A stretch of 64,000 nucleotides of DNA from Clostridiales bacterium (GTDB lineage: Bacteria; Bacillota; Clostridia; Oscillospirales; Oscillospiraceae): assembly GCA_012719035.1 (NCBI GenBank), contig JAAYBD010000030.1:86742-150741 (forward strand), given 5' to 3'. The notes beneath the pieces were generated by a model. That model searched no databases and was not told the DNA's origin. It saw only the letters and a program-made list of their open reading frames with translations. This document shows, one piece after another, positions 35,555 to 44,024 of the stretch. Position 1 is the stretch's first letter. Every line of letters begins with the position of its first letter. Made by a program: the position numbers and the translations under genes.

Positions 35555-36595
35555 ATGAATTTAAAAAAGAAAGAAAAATACAAAATCGCTTTTGTTTCGG
35601 CAGCACTTATAATAAGCGTGTTTTCACAAACTGTCCCAGCACAGGCGAAAATGGATAAAAAGCTTGTTCCTATGGGATGTACAATTGGGATACAGATGTT
35701 TACAGACGGAGTTTTGGTTGTTGGCTTATCAGCAACGCAGAATGGCTCGGCTCCGTCGCCGGGAGCAGTGGCAGGCATATTGCCGGGTGACCTGATAACA
35801 GCTCTCGGTTCTGATAAAATCGGTTCGGCCGATGATTTCAAAGCAGTCATGTCGAAGCTTACGGACGAGCCTGTTTCGGTAACTGTACAAAGAAATGGTG
35901 AAACGCTGCAAATGACTTTGGTGCCGAATATGAACGGCGGTTCTCCGGAATTGGGGCTGTGGCTCCGAGACAATGTCGCGGGAATAGGAACGGTGACCTT
36001 TTATGATCCTCAAACAGGTATGTACGGGGGTCTGGGGCATGGCATCAACGATATAGATTCAGGCGTGATAATGCCTTTGGGAAGAGGGGATATATTCCGT
36101 TCGACCGTTGTCGAAATCAAAAAGGGCTGTGCGGGCGTACCCGGTGAACTCTGCGGAGATTTCAGCGCACAGAACACTTGCGGAAATATTCTTAAAAATA
36201 CGCACTGCGGAATTTTTGGAACCCTTTTTTCCGGCAAACCTGATGGAAGCAAGGCAATGCCTGTTGCATCAAGCGAAGAAATAGTGCTCGGAAAAGCAAC
36301 GATTCTGGCTAATATCACAGGAAGTGATACAGAGGAATTTGAAATTGAGATAACAAGGGTCTACAGGGGAAGCAATGACAGCAGATGTCTTATGCTGTGT
36401 GTGCGGGATAAAAGACTTCTGGATAAAACGGGAGGCATAGTTCAGGGAATGAGCGGCAGTCCTATTATTCAGAACGGCAAACTTATCGGCGCCGTGACCC
36501 ACGTGATGGTCAATGACCCCACAAAGGGCTTCGGTATATCAATTGAAAAAATGTTGAATGAAGCCGGCGACTTGACCTTGAATAAGGCGGCTTAG
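35555..36595 (+). CDS. spoIVB: SpoIVB peptidase (stage IV sporulation protein B)
   Basis: A 346-residue exported serine protease of family S55 that signals from forespore to mother cell by cleaving SpoIVFA to activate sigma-K processing. An N-terminal membrane/signal segment (about residues 10-30) is followed by a PDZ domain (about 55-120; GILPGDLITALGSDKI) and the S55 domain with catalytic His in YGGLGHGIND and Ser in GMSGSPIIQNGKLIGAVTHV. The start ATG 35555 has AGGG close by. Its place just before spo0A is conserved in spore formers. Confidence 0.95.
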   Translation: MNLKKKEKYKIAFVSAALIISVFSQTVPAQAKMDKKLVPMGCTIGIQMFTDGVLVVGLSATQNGSAPSPGAVAGILPGDLITALGSDKIGSADDFKAVMSKLTDEPVSVTVQRNGETLQMTLVPNMNGGSPELGLWLRDNVAGIGTVTFYDPQTGMYGGLGHGINDIDSGVIMPLGRGDIFRSTVVEIKKGCAGVPGELCGDFSAQNTCGNILKNTHCGIFGTLFSGKPDGSKAMPVASSEEIVLGKATILANITGSDTEEFEIEITRVYRGSNDSRCLMLCVRDKRLLDKTGGIVQGMSGSPIIQNGKLIGAVTHVMVNDPTKGFGISIEKMLNEAGDLTLNKAA

Positions 36596-36600
36596 CAATA

Positions 36601-36643
36601 AAATGGGTTCCGCAAACGTGTTTCGTTTGACGGAACACATTTT
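36601..36643 (+). terminator. Probable terminator after spoIVB
   Basis: AAATGGGTTCCG and CAAACG (36601-36618) pair with CGTTTG and CGGAACACATTT (36624-36642), with one mismatch and one bulge. The tail TTTATT is short. Confidence 0.6.
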
Positions 36644-36890
36644 ATTAAATGCAAATTTATTAACATTATTTAAGAATATTATGGAAACCACTTGAAAATA
36701 CATTGCGCAAGGAATACAATGTACTTCAATGGGTTGATTATAAAAAATACCTTTGAAAAATTTATTTTTATGATTGAAAACAGTGCAAAAAGGGAGGGAG
36801 AGGGGTAAAAATATTGCACAATTAGAAAAAGGTTATTATGTCAAGTATTCATATATCCAGCGAGTTTTTTGCAATAAAATAGTGTAAGTA

Positions 36891-36947
36891 TTTGTCGATT
36901 GATAAAAAAGTATGTCCGTTTTGGCGATTTAGTCGAGTAGAGTCGAA
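36891..36947 (+). promoter_or_regulatory. 0A-box-like sites upstream of spo0A
   Basis: TTTGTCGAT (36891-36899) matches 8 of 9 positions of the Spo0A box TTTGTCRAA; AGTCGAG (36931-36937) and AGTCGAA (36941-36947) are direct repeats 10 bp apart sharing the GTCGA core. Autoregulation of spo0A is known in Bacillus; here it is inferred. Confidence 0.45.
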
Positions 36948-36987
36948 TTATGTAAACAAAAAGCTGTTATTATTTTACACTTTCTTG

Positions 36988-37016
36988 TTGCACTTTGGGG
37001 TAAGATATGGTAAATT
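36988..37016 (+). promoter_or_regulatory. Sigma-A-type promoter of spo0A
   Basis: TTGCAC (36988-36993), 17-bp spacer, TAAATT (37011-37016). It overlaps an upstream in-frame ATG at 37007, which supports the start at 37091. Confidence 0.6.
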
Positions 37017-37090
37017 ATACTCGTTTGGCGGTGTTTGTGCTTAAATATAGAGATGGCCTACCGTATTTGAAAAATAACGGAGGGAATATT

Positions 37091-37882
37091 ATGGAAACCA
37101 AATCAAAAGTACTAATCGCAGATTCCGGGGAGGATTTCCGTTTTCTGATGGCGGACACTATATCTTCGGAGGAAGACATGACAGTTGTTGGAACTGCCGG
37201 AGATGGAATTGAGACACTTGCTTTGATAGAGCAGAAGCATCCTAATGTGATAGTAATGGATCTTGTGCTTACGAAATTAGACGGGTTGGGAGTTTTACAT
37301 AAGCTGTCTCAGATGAATCAAAAACCGGCAGTAATCATAGTTTCCGGATTTTTTAACGACCATGTAGTTCAGGAAGCCGCGGAACTGGGAACATATTATT
37401 TTATGCCTAAGCCCTGCGATGTTCCAGCACTGCTGAGTCGTATTCGTCAAGTAACAGCTGTCAACCGAACAGCCAATTCCGGTAATACCAAGCAGCAGGG
37501 AGTTGAAATGTATAGAAGAGAAGATAACCTTGAAGCGGTTGTCACCGAGGTTATACATGAAATCGGCGTTCCTGCGCACATCAAAGGATATCAATATCTC
37601 AGAGAAGCGATAATACTTACCATAAATGACATGGACATAATAAATTCCGTGACTAAAGTTCTCTATCCGACTGTCGCCAAAAAATTCTGCACTACACCGT
37701 CGAGAGTTGAAAGAGCGATCCGCCACGCAATCGAAGTCGCATGGGACAGAGGCGATATTGAAACATTGCAGAAATTTTTCGGCTACACTGTCTCAAATGT
37801 AAAAGGCAAACCCACAAACAGTGAATTTATAGCAATGATTGCCGATTGTCTTAGCCTTCGCCGCAAAGTTGCGGAAAGGTAA
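37091..37882 (+). CDS. spo0A: Sporulation transcription factor Spo0A
   Basis: A 263-residue response regulator that commits the cell to sporulation. The receiver domain has acidic D11/D15, phosphoacceptor D57 in [14 protein letters not shown]85 where Thr/Ser is expected, and K107 in FMPKPCD. A linker leads to the Spo0A-type DNA-binding domain (about 145-263) with [20 protein letters not shown] and the recognition region [23 protein letters not shown] is 6 nt before ATG 37091. It follows spoIVB as in most spore formers and ends at a strong terminator. Confidence 0.98.
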   Translation: METKSKVLIADSGEDFRFLMADTISSEEDMTVVGTAGDGIETLALIEQKHPNVIVMDLVLTKLDGLGVLHKLSQMNQKPAVIIVSGFFNDHVVQEAAELGTYYFMPKPCDVPALLSRIRQVTAVNRTANSGNTKQQGVEMYRREDNLEAVVTEVIHEIGVPAHIKGYQYLREAIILTINDMDIINSVTKVLYPTVAKKFCTTPSRVERAIRHAIEVAWDRGDIETLQKFFGYTVSNVKGKPTNSEFIAMIADCLSLRRKVAER

Positions 37883-37951
37883 TTGAAAAAACTTAAATAC
37901 TTTTTGTAATATGGTGCGATTGGCCATTCTAAGCTGCCAATGCATGAAATA

Positions 37952-37989
37952 CGCTCTGCACGGAATCTAAGTGCGGAGCGATTTTTTTG
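37952..37989 (+). terminator. Rho-independent terminator after spo0A
   Basis: CGCTCTGCAC (37952-37961) pairs with GTGCGGAGCG (37971-37980) with one G-U, followed by ATTTTTTT. Confidence 0.9.
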
Positions 37990-38125
37990 ATTGTTAAGCG
38001 TATAATACTTTAAGCTCATATATCCATTGAACGCTTTTGATGATTTATGGTAAAATGACTGTAGGATACTACGCTTTTCCATAAGCTTTAGGATTTTTTG
38101 ACCGGGCAAACCGGCGGAGGACAGC

Positions 38126-39400
38126 ATGAAAGGGATTAAAAGCGAAACGGGCGAATTTCTGCGCGATATATTGATGCATCCAGATTTGACTGATATTCAG
38201 ATGCTTACAGAGCAGTTTATGTCTGAAATGGAAAGGGGATTGCGCGGTGAGGCATCCTCGCTGAAAATGATACCCACTTATATTTCGGCAGACGGAGCAC
38301 CGCCGGATGATGTTCCTGTCATTGCGATAGATGCAGGAGGAACAAATCTGAGAATTGCTCTCGTGGTGTTTTTAAACGGTGTTCCTGTTATTTCTCGCGT
38401 TGAAAAGTATGAAATGCCGGGGAGCCGGACAGAAGTGTCGTCTGATGAATTTTTTGATGAGCTTGCCGAAAAAATACTGCCCTTTACTGAAAAAAGCGAA
38501 ATAATCGGATTTTGCTTTTCTTATCCCGCTGAGATTTTTCCCAATCGGGACGGGAAGATACTGTGCCTTACAAAAGAGGTTTGTGTTACAAATGCAGAGG
38601 GACTCGTTATAGGTTATGAACTTTTGAAAAAACTTCATGACAAGGGTGCTGAAAAAAATTTTAAATTTACGCTTCTCAATGATACTGCAGCAAGTCTTAT
38701 GGGCGGTGTCGCGGTGAAAAAGCATGACGGATGTGACGGGCTCGCGGGACTTATCCTTGGAACGGGAAATAACACCTGCTATGTTGAAAAAGGTGAAAAA
38801 ATTCTGAAGCTGAACGGCGCACAAGACATGATTATCAATTGCGAGTCAGGAAATTTTTCTAAAGCACTCCGCGGTGTTTCAGATGAGATGACGGATGAGT
38901 CCTCCGAAAATCCCGGGGAATATCTGTTTGAAAAAATGCTAAGCGGAGTTTATCACGGAAAGGTCATAACCAATACAGCAGTGCTCGCTTCGCGCAAAGG
39001 GCTGCTGTCCAAAGGCTTTGAGGAAATCGATCCTCCGTTTACGACTCCCGAGCTGGATGATTTTCTCAGAGGCAAAAATAACCGCGTGTTGCAAATGTGC
39101 AGCGGAAATGACCCCGAAGTTTTGAGGGAAATAATCGATCTCAGTTTTGAAAGGGCAGCGAAGCTTGTTTGTGCCAATGTAGCCGCTCTTTGCCTCCACT
39201 GCGGCGCTGGAAAAAACTCAAAGCATCCTTTCTGTGTTTTCGCGGAAGGCTCTGCATTTTATAATTCCCTTTTGTTTAGTGAAAAGCTGCAAAAGTATGT
39301 AAAAAGCTATATAGAGGACAGGCTTTCGCGTTTTGTAATTTTTAAGCGTGCCGAAAACCTTACTCTTACCGGAGCGGCATTGTCTGCACTGCTCAATTGA
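38126..39400 (+). CDS. Eukaryote-type hexokinase
   Basis: A 424-residue sugar kinase built like eukaryotic hexokinase rather than the ROK or Glk glucokinases of most bacteria. The phosphate-1 motif is IAIDAGGTNLRIAL (about 66-79), the sugar-binding FCFSYPAE follows (about 129-136), the catalytic Asp186 is in LLNDTAASLMGG, and LILGTGNNTCYVE (about 209-221) matches the hexokinase large-domain glycine motif. It would phosphorylate glucose or another hexose with ATP and feed the glycolytic genes in this window. GGAGG precedes ATG 38126. It is a single gene 91 bp upstream of prfA. Confidence 0.88.
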   Translation: MKGIKSETGEFLRDILMHPDLTDIQMLTEQFMSEMERGLRGEASSLKMIPTYISADGAPPDDVPVIAIDAGGTNLRIALVVFLNGVPVISRVEKYEMPGSRTEVSSDEFFDELAEKILPFTEKSEIIGFCFSYPAEIFPNRDGKILCLTKEVCVTNAEGLVIGYELLKKLHDKGAEKNFKFTLLNDTAASLMGGVAVKKHDGCDGLAGLILGTGNNTCYVEKGEKILKLNGAQDMIINCESGNFSKALRGVSDEMTDESSENPGEYLFEKMLSGVYHGKVITNTAVLASRKGLLSKGFEEIDPPFTTPELDDFLRGKNNRVLQMCSGNDPEVLREIIDLSFERAAKLVCANVAALCLHCGAGKNSKHPFCVFAEGSAFYNSLLFSEKLQKYVKSYIEDRLSRFVIFKRAENLTLTGAALSALLN

Positions 39401-39490
39401 TGAGATATATAATGTTTACATTTCAGGGAAAGCGTGGTACAATATCCTGTAAAACATATTACCAAATATATATCTAAGGATGAACCATTT

Positions 39491-40567
39491 ATGCTTGAAA
39501 AGCTTAAAGAAATTGAAGAAAAATATATTGAGATAGAAAGACGCATGACTTTGCCGGAGGTGTATTCGGATGTTTCCGCATACGCAAAGCTTGCCAAAGA
39601 CCAAAAGGAGCTTACTCCCGTTGTTGAGACATACCGCCGTTTCGTGAAGTATCGGAATACCGCAGATGAGGCGAGGAAGCTTCTTGATGCCGGAGTTGAC
39701 GACCCAGAATTCAAAGAAATGCTTCGCGAGGAGCTTGAAGATGCAAAGCAGCAGATGGAAAAAATCGAGGAAGAGCTGAAAATACTTCTGCTTCCGAAAG
39801 ACCCCAACGACAGCAGGAATGTCATTGTTGAAATCCGAGGCGGCGCGGGCGGCGAGGAAGCTGCGCTGTTTGCATACAACCTTTACCGCATGTATTCCAT
39901 GTACGCCGAGTCAAAGCGCTGGAAATCCGAGATTGCTTATATCAATGAAACAGAGATAGGCGGAATCAAGGAAGTCAGTTTCGTAATAGAGGGCGAAGGA
40001 GCATACTCACGCCTCAAGTTTGAAAGCGGCGTCCACCGCGTCCAGCGTGTTCCCGATACCGAGGCTTCGGGACGTATTCATACAAGCACCGTTACGGTCG
40101 CTGTCCTCCCTGAAGTGGACGAGCTTGAATTTGAAATAAATCCCTCTGATTTGCAGATAGACACATTTCGCGCAAGCGGCGCCGGCGGTCAGCACGTCAA
40201 CAAAACCGAGAGCGCTATTCGCATCACACACCTGCCGACAGGCACTGTAGTTGAATGTCAGGATGAGCGCAGCCAGCACAAAAACCGTGAGCGCGCCATG
40301 AAGATACTTGCTTCACGCCTTTACGAGGCAGAACAGGAAAAGCAGAACGCGGCTCTGGCAGCCGAGCGTAAGAGCCAGGTCGGAACAGGTGACCGCTCTG
40401 AACGCATACGCACATATAACTTTCCGCAGGGGCGCGTGACCGATCACCGTATAGGATTGACGCTTTACAAAATTGAACAGATCATGAACGGCGATTTGGA
40501 CGATATAATCGATGCGCTTGTGACCGCCGATCAGGCTGAACGAATGAAAGCTGCAGCGGGAGAATAA
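39491..40567 (+). CDS. prfA: Peptide chain release factor 1
   Basis: A 358-residue factor that reads UAA and UAG stop codons. The GGQ motif is in [18 protein letters not shown] (about 226-243) and the PxT discriminator in [14 protein letters not shown], which identifies RF1 rather than RF2. The start ATG 39491 ([12 protein letters not shown]) has AAGGATG upstream; the frame is open further up without support. The usual partner prmC, which methylates the GGQ glutamine, is not adjacent. A TsaC-CoaE fusion follows after 20 bp. Confidence 0.97.
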   Translation: MLEKLKEIEEKYIEIERRMTLPEVYSDVSAYAKLAKDQKELTPVVETYRRFVKYRNTADEARKLLDAGVDDPEFKEMLREELEDAKQQMEKIEEELKILLLPKDPNDSRNVIVEIRGGAGGEEAALFAYNLYRMYSMYAESKRWKSEIAYINETEIGGIKEVSFVIEGEGAYSRLKFESGVHRVQRVPDTEASGRIHTSTVTVAVLPEVDELEFEINPSDLQIDTFRASGAGGQHVNKTESAIRITHLPTGTVVECQDERSQHKNRERAMKILASRLYEAEQEKQNAALAAERKSQVGTGDRSERIRTYNFPQGRVTDHRIGLTLYKIEQIMNGDLDDIIDALVTADQAERMKAAAGE

Positions 40568-40587
40568 TAGTATTCGGAGAAGCGAAA

Positions 40588-41793
40588 ATGGAAACACAGA
40601 TATTAAACGGCATGGTTTCTGCGGCGGCAGATATCTTAAAATCGGGAGGACTTGTTGCAGTTCCAACGGAGACAGTTTATGGACTTGCGGCAAACGGCTT
40701 CGATGAAGATGCTGTTTTGAAAATATTTGAAGTAAAGGGAAGACCGGAAAATAAGCCTATAAGTCTTATGGTTTCAGACCGGAATGCGATAGATGTGCTT
40801 TGCGAGGATATTCCTAAAGCGGCATATGCCCTTGCGGAAGCGTTTTGGCCGGGTCCGCTCACAATCGTTTTAAAATCAAAAAAAATGATTCCGAATATCG
40901 TTCGCGCAGGCGGCGAAACAGTCGGGCTCAGATGTCCCGACCACCCGCAGCTTCAGGAGCTTCTGCATAGCATTGATTTTCCTCTTGCCGCACCTTCGGC
41001 AAACCCGTCGGGAGAGAAAAGTCCCGTAACAGCGCAGGAGGTCTTAGGTTATTTTAACGGCAAGATCGATGGAATAATCGACGGGGGAGAATGTGCGGTC
41101 GGCAAGGAATCAACGGTTATTGATTTGACGAAAACTCCATACACTATACTGCGCGAGGGCGCGGTTTCTAAAAAAGATATTTCTATGGTGCTGGCGGCTT
41201 CGATGACCATTATAGGAATTACAGGCGGAACAGGCTGCGGAAAGACAACGGCGCTCAATGTCATAAGGAATATGGGCGGTCTTATTATAGACTGTGACGA
41301 GGTGTATCACAGGCTGCTGAACGAAAGCGGTCCCATGCTGGACGCTATCAACGAGAGATTTCCCGGCGCTGTTCCGGGGGGGACGCATGACACCAAGGCT
41401 TTGGGAGAAATCGTTTTTTCTAATGCCGAGGAGCTTCGGGCCTTAAACACGATAACTCACAAATTCGTTGGAGAAGAATTGGGCAGACAACTGTTTGACT
41501 GGGCAAACCATGGCGGCGAACTTGCCGCTATTGATGCTATAGCGCTTATAGAGGGCGGGATATCTAATATTTGCAAGGCGACCGTTGGAGTTGTTGCCCC
41601 AACGGAGATGCGTATCGAGCGGCTTATGAAACGCGAAAGTGTTTCGCACGAATATGCGGCTCTTCGTGTGTCGGCGCAGAAGCCTAACGAGTTTTTTGAG
41701 GAAAACTGTGACTATATCGTTTCCAATGACAGTACGGAGGAAGCGTTTAAAGATAAATGCAGACAGATATTTGAAGATATAATTAGGAGGTAG
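40588..41793 (+). CDS. Fusion of threonylcarbamoyl-AMP synthase (TsaC/Sua5) and dephospho-CoA kinase (CoaE)
   Basis: A 401-residue two-domain protein. Residues about 1-200 are a YrdC/TsaC domain (PTETVYGLAA, VKGRPENKPI, FWPGPLTIVL, APSANPSGEKSPVT, GKESTVIDL) that makes threonylcarbamoyl-adenylate for t6A tRNA modification. Residues 206-401 are a CoaE domain with Walker A GGTGCGKT (213-220) and DCDEVYH, which phosphorylates dephospho-CoA in the last CoA step. The frame is continuous, and the internal ATG at residue 206 has no Shine-Dalgarno, so one polypeptide is expected. It sits between prfA and an M18 aminopeptidase (5 bp gap). Confidence 0.9.
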   Translation: METQILNGMVSAAADILKSGGLVAVPTETVYGLAANGFDEDAVLKIFEVKGRPENKPISLMVSDRNAIDVLCEDIPKAAYALAEAFWPGPLTIVLKSKKMIPNIVRAGGETVGLRCPDHPQLQELLHSIDFPLAAPSANPSGEKSPVTAQEVLGYFNGKIDGIIDGGECAVGKESTVIDLTKTPYTILREGAVSKKDISMVLAASMTIIGITGGTGCGKTTALNVIRNMGGLIIDCDEVYHRLLNESGPMLDAINERFPGAVPGGTHDTKALGEIVFSNAEELRALNTITHKFVGEELGRQLFDWANHGGELAAIDAIALIEGGISNICKATVGVVAPTEMRIERLMKRESVSHEYAALRVSAQKPNEFFEENCDYIVSNDSTEEAFKDKCRQIFEDIIRR

Positions 41794-41798
41794 CAGGA

Positions 41799-43193
41799 AT
41801 GACAAAGGAAAAATCAGAAAGAAAAGACAAACTCTTTTACCAGCAGAAAAATGGCTATGATCTTATAGATAAAAAGGAACTGGAGCTTGTTGAATCTTAT
41901 TGCAAAGGCTATATAAGCTATTTAAACGGTGCAAAAACCGAGCGGGAAGCCGTTGCATCCGGAATAAGGCTTGCCGAGGAAAGAGGATTTGTGCCTTATA
42001 AAACAGGCATGGAGCTTAAACCGGGCAGCAAGGTTTATTTTTCAAACAGGAGCAAGGCGCTTATGCTTGCGGTAATCGGGAAAAAGCCGCTCTCCGAAGG
42101 TTCAATTATCGCCGCAGCCCACGTTGACAGTCCCCGTCTTGACTTAAAGCAGGTTCCGATGTATGAGGACAACGAGATATGTTATTTAAAAACGCACTAC
42201 TATGGCGGAATTAAAAAATACCAGTGGCTCACGATTCCGCTGGAGCTTCACGGCGTAGTTGCGCTGAAAAACGGCGAGCTTGTGGACATCTGCATAGGCA
42301 AAGACAAATCAGACCCGATTTTCCAGATTACAGACCTTCTGCCGCATCTTAATAAAGAGCAGAGGAAGAAGTCGGCAGAGGAATTTGTGCCCGGCGAAAC
42401 ACTCAACATCGTAATAGGTACAATTCCCGACAAAGAGGACGTTTCAGATAGAGTAAAGCTTGCCGTTATGGACATTCTTAATCAAAAATACGGCATAACA
42501 GAAGAGGATTTCCTTTCTGCAGAACTTACCGCCGTTCCCGCATATGAAGTCCGCGAGGTTGGTTTCGACAGAAGCCTGATTGCCGGCTACGGTCACGATG
42601 ACCGCGTCTGTGCATATGCGGAGCTTGCCGCGATACTCGAAACCGAAAATCCCGAAAAAACAGCGGTATGCATACTTGCTGACAAGGAGGAAATTGGTTC
42701 AGAGGGCGTTTCGGGCATGAAGAGCATGGCGTTTGAGCGCTTTATGGGCGACCTCTGCGACACGCAGGGCGTAAAGCTTACCCATTGCTTCGCAAACAGT
42801 CTCTGCATCTCTGCGGACGTTACAAATGCCTTTGATCCCGTTTATCCCGATGTTTCGGAAAAGCGCAACGCCGCAAAGATAAATTACGGAATGAGCATAT
42901 GCAAATTTACGGGACACGGAGGAAAATCCGAATCCAATGATGCTTCAGCGGAAGTTGTTGCACGACTGCGCCGTATATTTGCGGAAAACAATGTCGTATG
43001 GCAGATGGCGGAGCTTGGAAAGGTCGATCAGGGCGGCGGCGGTACGGTTGCTATGTATATGGCAGAACGCGACATTGACACGATCGACGCGGGCGTACCT
43101 GTTCTCTCCATGCACGCTCCTTATGAAACTGTATCCAAATTTGACTGCTACATGACCTACAAAGGCATCAAAGCAGTTTATGATGAAAAGTAA
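41799..43193 (+). CDS. M18 family aminopeptidase
   Basis: A 464-residue dizinc aminopeptidase that removes N-terminal residues from peptides in the cytosol. Metal-binding motifs: AAAHVDSPRLDLKQ (about 105-118), YGHDDRVCAYAEL (about 264; bridging Asp), ADKEEIGSEGVSG (about 291; catalytic Glu pair), SADVTNAFDP and SMHAPYETVSKFD near the end. AGGAGG lies 7 nt before ATG 41799. It closes the prfA to aminopeptidase operon. Confidence 0.94.
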   Translation: MTKEKSERKDKLFYQQKNGYDLIDKKELELVESYCKGYISYLNGAKTEREAVASGIRLAEERGFVPYKTGMELKPGSKVYFSNRSKALMLAVIGKKPLSEGSIIAAAHVDSPRLDLKQVPMYEDNEICYLKTHYYGGIKKYQWLTIPLELHGVVALKNGELVDICIGKDKSDPIFQITDLLPHLNKEQRKKSAEEFVPGETLNIVIGTIPDKEDVSDRVKLAVMDILNQKYGITEEDFLSAELTAVPAYEVREVGFDRSLIAGYGHDDRVCAYAELAAILETENPEKTAVCILADKEEIGSEGVSGMKSMAFERFMGDLCDTQGVKLTHCFANSLCISADVTNAFDPVYPDVSEKRNAAKINYGMSICKFTGHGGKSESNDASAEVVARLRRIFAENNVVWQMAELGKVDQGGGGTVAMYMAERDIDTIDAGVPVLSMHAPYETVSKFDCYMTYKGIKAVYDEK

Positions 43194-43212
43194 GCACTGA
43201 TAGAGTAAATAA

Positions 43213-43252
43213 ATCCCCCGTTTTTGCACAGACTAAGGCAGAAACGGGGGAT
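43213..43252 (+). promoter_or_regulatory. Hairpin sequestering the Shine-Dalgarno of the TepA-like gene
   Basis: A 15-bp helix (43213-43227 with 43238-43252, one U-G) ends in GGGGGAT, which is also the Shine-Dalgarno 7 nt before ATG 43259. No T-run follows, so it is not a normal terminator. Closed, it would block ribosome binding. Confidence 0.5.
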
Positions 43253-43258
43253 AAATGT

Positions 43259-43966
43259 ATGCGAGAGGACTATAAATACGAATCTGAAAAGCGTGATGAT
43301 TCTGACGATAATAATATACAGTCGGAAAGTATAAATCAATACAGCAGCGTCGTGATTGGACCCGAAGCAAGCTCAATACACTGCCTAACAATCGTGGGGC
43401 AAATTGAGGGTCATCAAATTTTGCATGAGAGCACGAAGACCACAAAATATGAGCATATCATGCCAATCATTGCCGCCGTTGAGGAGAGCAAAGACATCAA
43501 GGGCTTGCTCGTACTGGTAAACACTGCGGGAGGAGATGTTGAGGCAGGTCTTGGCATTGCGGAGCTTATCGCAGGAATGAAAAAACCTACTGCATCCATT
43601 ATTTTGGGGGGCGGACATTCGATCGGCGTTCCTCTTGCCGTAGCCGCGAAGAGAAGCTACATTGCTCCATCTGCCGCAATGACTATCCATCCGGTAAGGC
43701 TAAATGGGGTCGTCATAGCCGTTCCGCAGAGTTTCAACTATTTTGAACGGACTCAGGAGCGGGTGGTAAAATTCATAATCAACAATTCCCGCATTTCAAG
43801 AGAGACGCTTTTAGATTATATGATGCGCACGAGTGAGCTTGCAAATGATGTGGGGAGTGTAATAGACGCAGAGGATGCCGTTAAATGCGGTCTGATCGAC
43901 TGCATAGGCTCGCTGTCCGATGCACTCTCATATCTGCACTCAGAAATAGAAAAAAGCGAAAACTGA
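43259..43966 (+). CDS. tepA: ClpP-family protease, TepA/YmfB type
   Basis: A 235-residue ClpP-fold serine protease. After a charged N-terminal 40 residues, the fold shows LTIVGQIEGHQ, NTAGGDVEAGLGIAELI, the nucleophile Ser in GGGHSIGVPLAVAA (about residue 121) and the catalytic His in MTIHPVRLNG. This set, with GGHS instead of GxSM-type ClpP, matches Bacillus TepA, linked to precursor protein handling and sporulation-period metabolism. Its own leader buries the ribosome site in a hairpin. A terminator follows. Confidence 0.85.
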   Translation: MREDYKYESEKRDDSDDNNIQSESINQYSSVVIGPEASSIHCLTIVGQIEGHQILHESTKTTKYEHIMPIIAAVEESKDIKGLLVLVNTAGGDVEAGLGIAELIAGMKKPTASIILGGGHSIGVPLAVAAKRSYIAPSAAMTIHPVRLNGVVIAVPQSFNYFERTQERVVKFIINNSRISRETLLDYMMRTSELANDVGSVIDAEDAVKCGLIDCIGSLSDALSYLHSEIEKSEN

Positions 43967-43974
43967 AAACAGCA

Positions 43975-44017
43975 AAAACACGCGGTAAGGGATTTTTGTC
44001 CTTTACCACGTGTTTTT
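43975..44017. terminator. Bidirectional terminator between tepA and the GLUG surface protein
   Basis: AAAACACGCGGTAAGG (43975-43990) pairs with CCTTTACCACGTGTTTT (44000-44016) with mismatches in the middle. A and T runs flank both sides. Confidence 0.8.
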
Positions 44018-44024
44018 ATATAGG

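Larger units (their letters stand above)
36596..37090. other. spoIVB-spo0A intergenic region
   Basis: 495 bp without a gene. It contains the spoIVB terminator hairpin (36601-36643), a 17-bp duplicate of the spo0A start region (36674-36690), an AT-rich stretch, 0A-box-like sites (36891-36947) and the spo0A promoter (36988-37016). Confidence 0.6.

Noticed and set aside
43255..43275. Six-codon upstream frame overlapping the tepA start as a leader peptide
   Set aside because: It shares the same ribosome site at poorer spacing, and nothing in its codons suggests attenuation.
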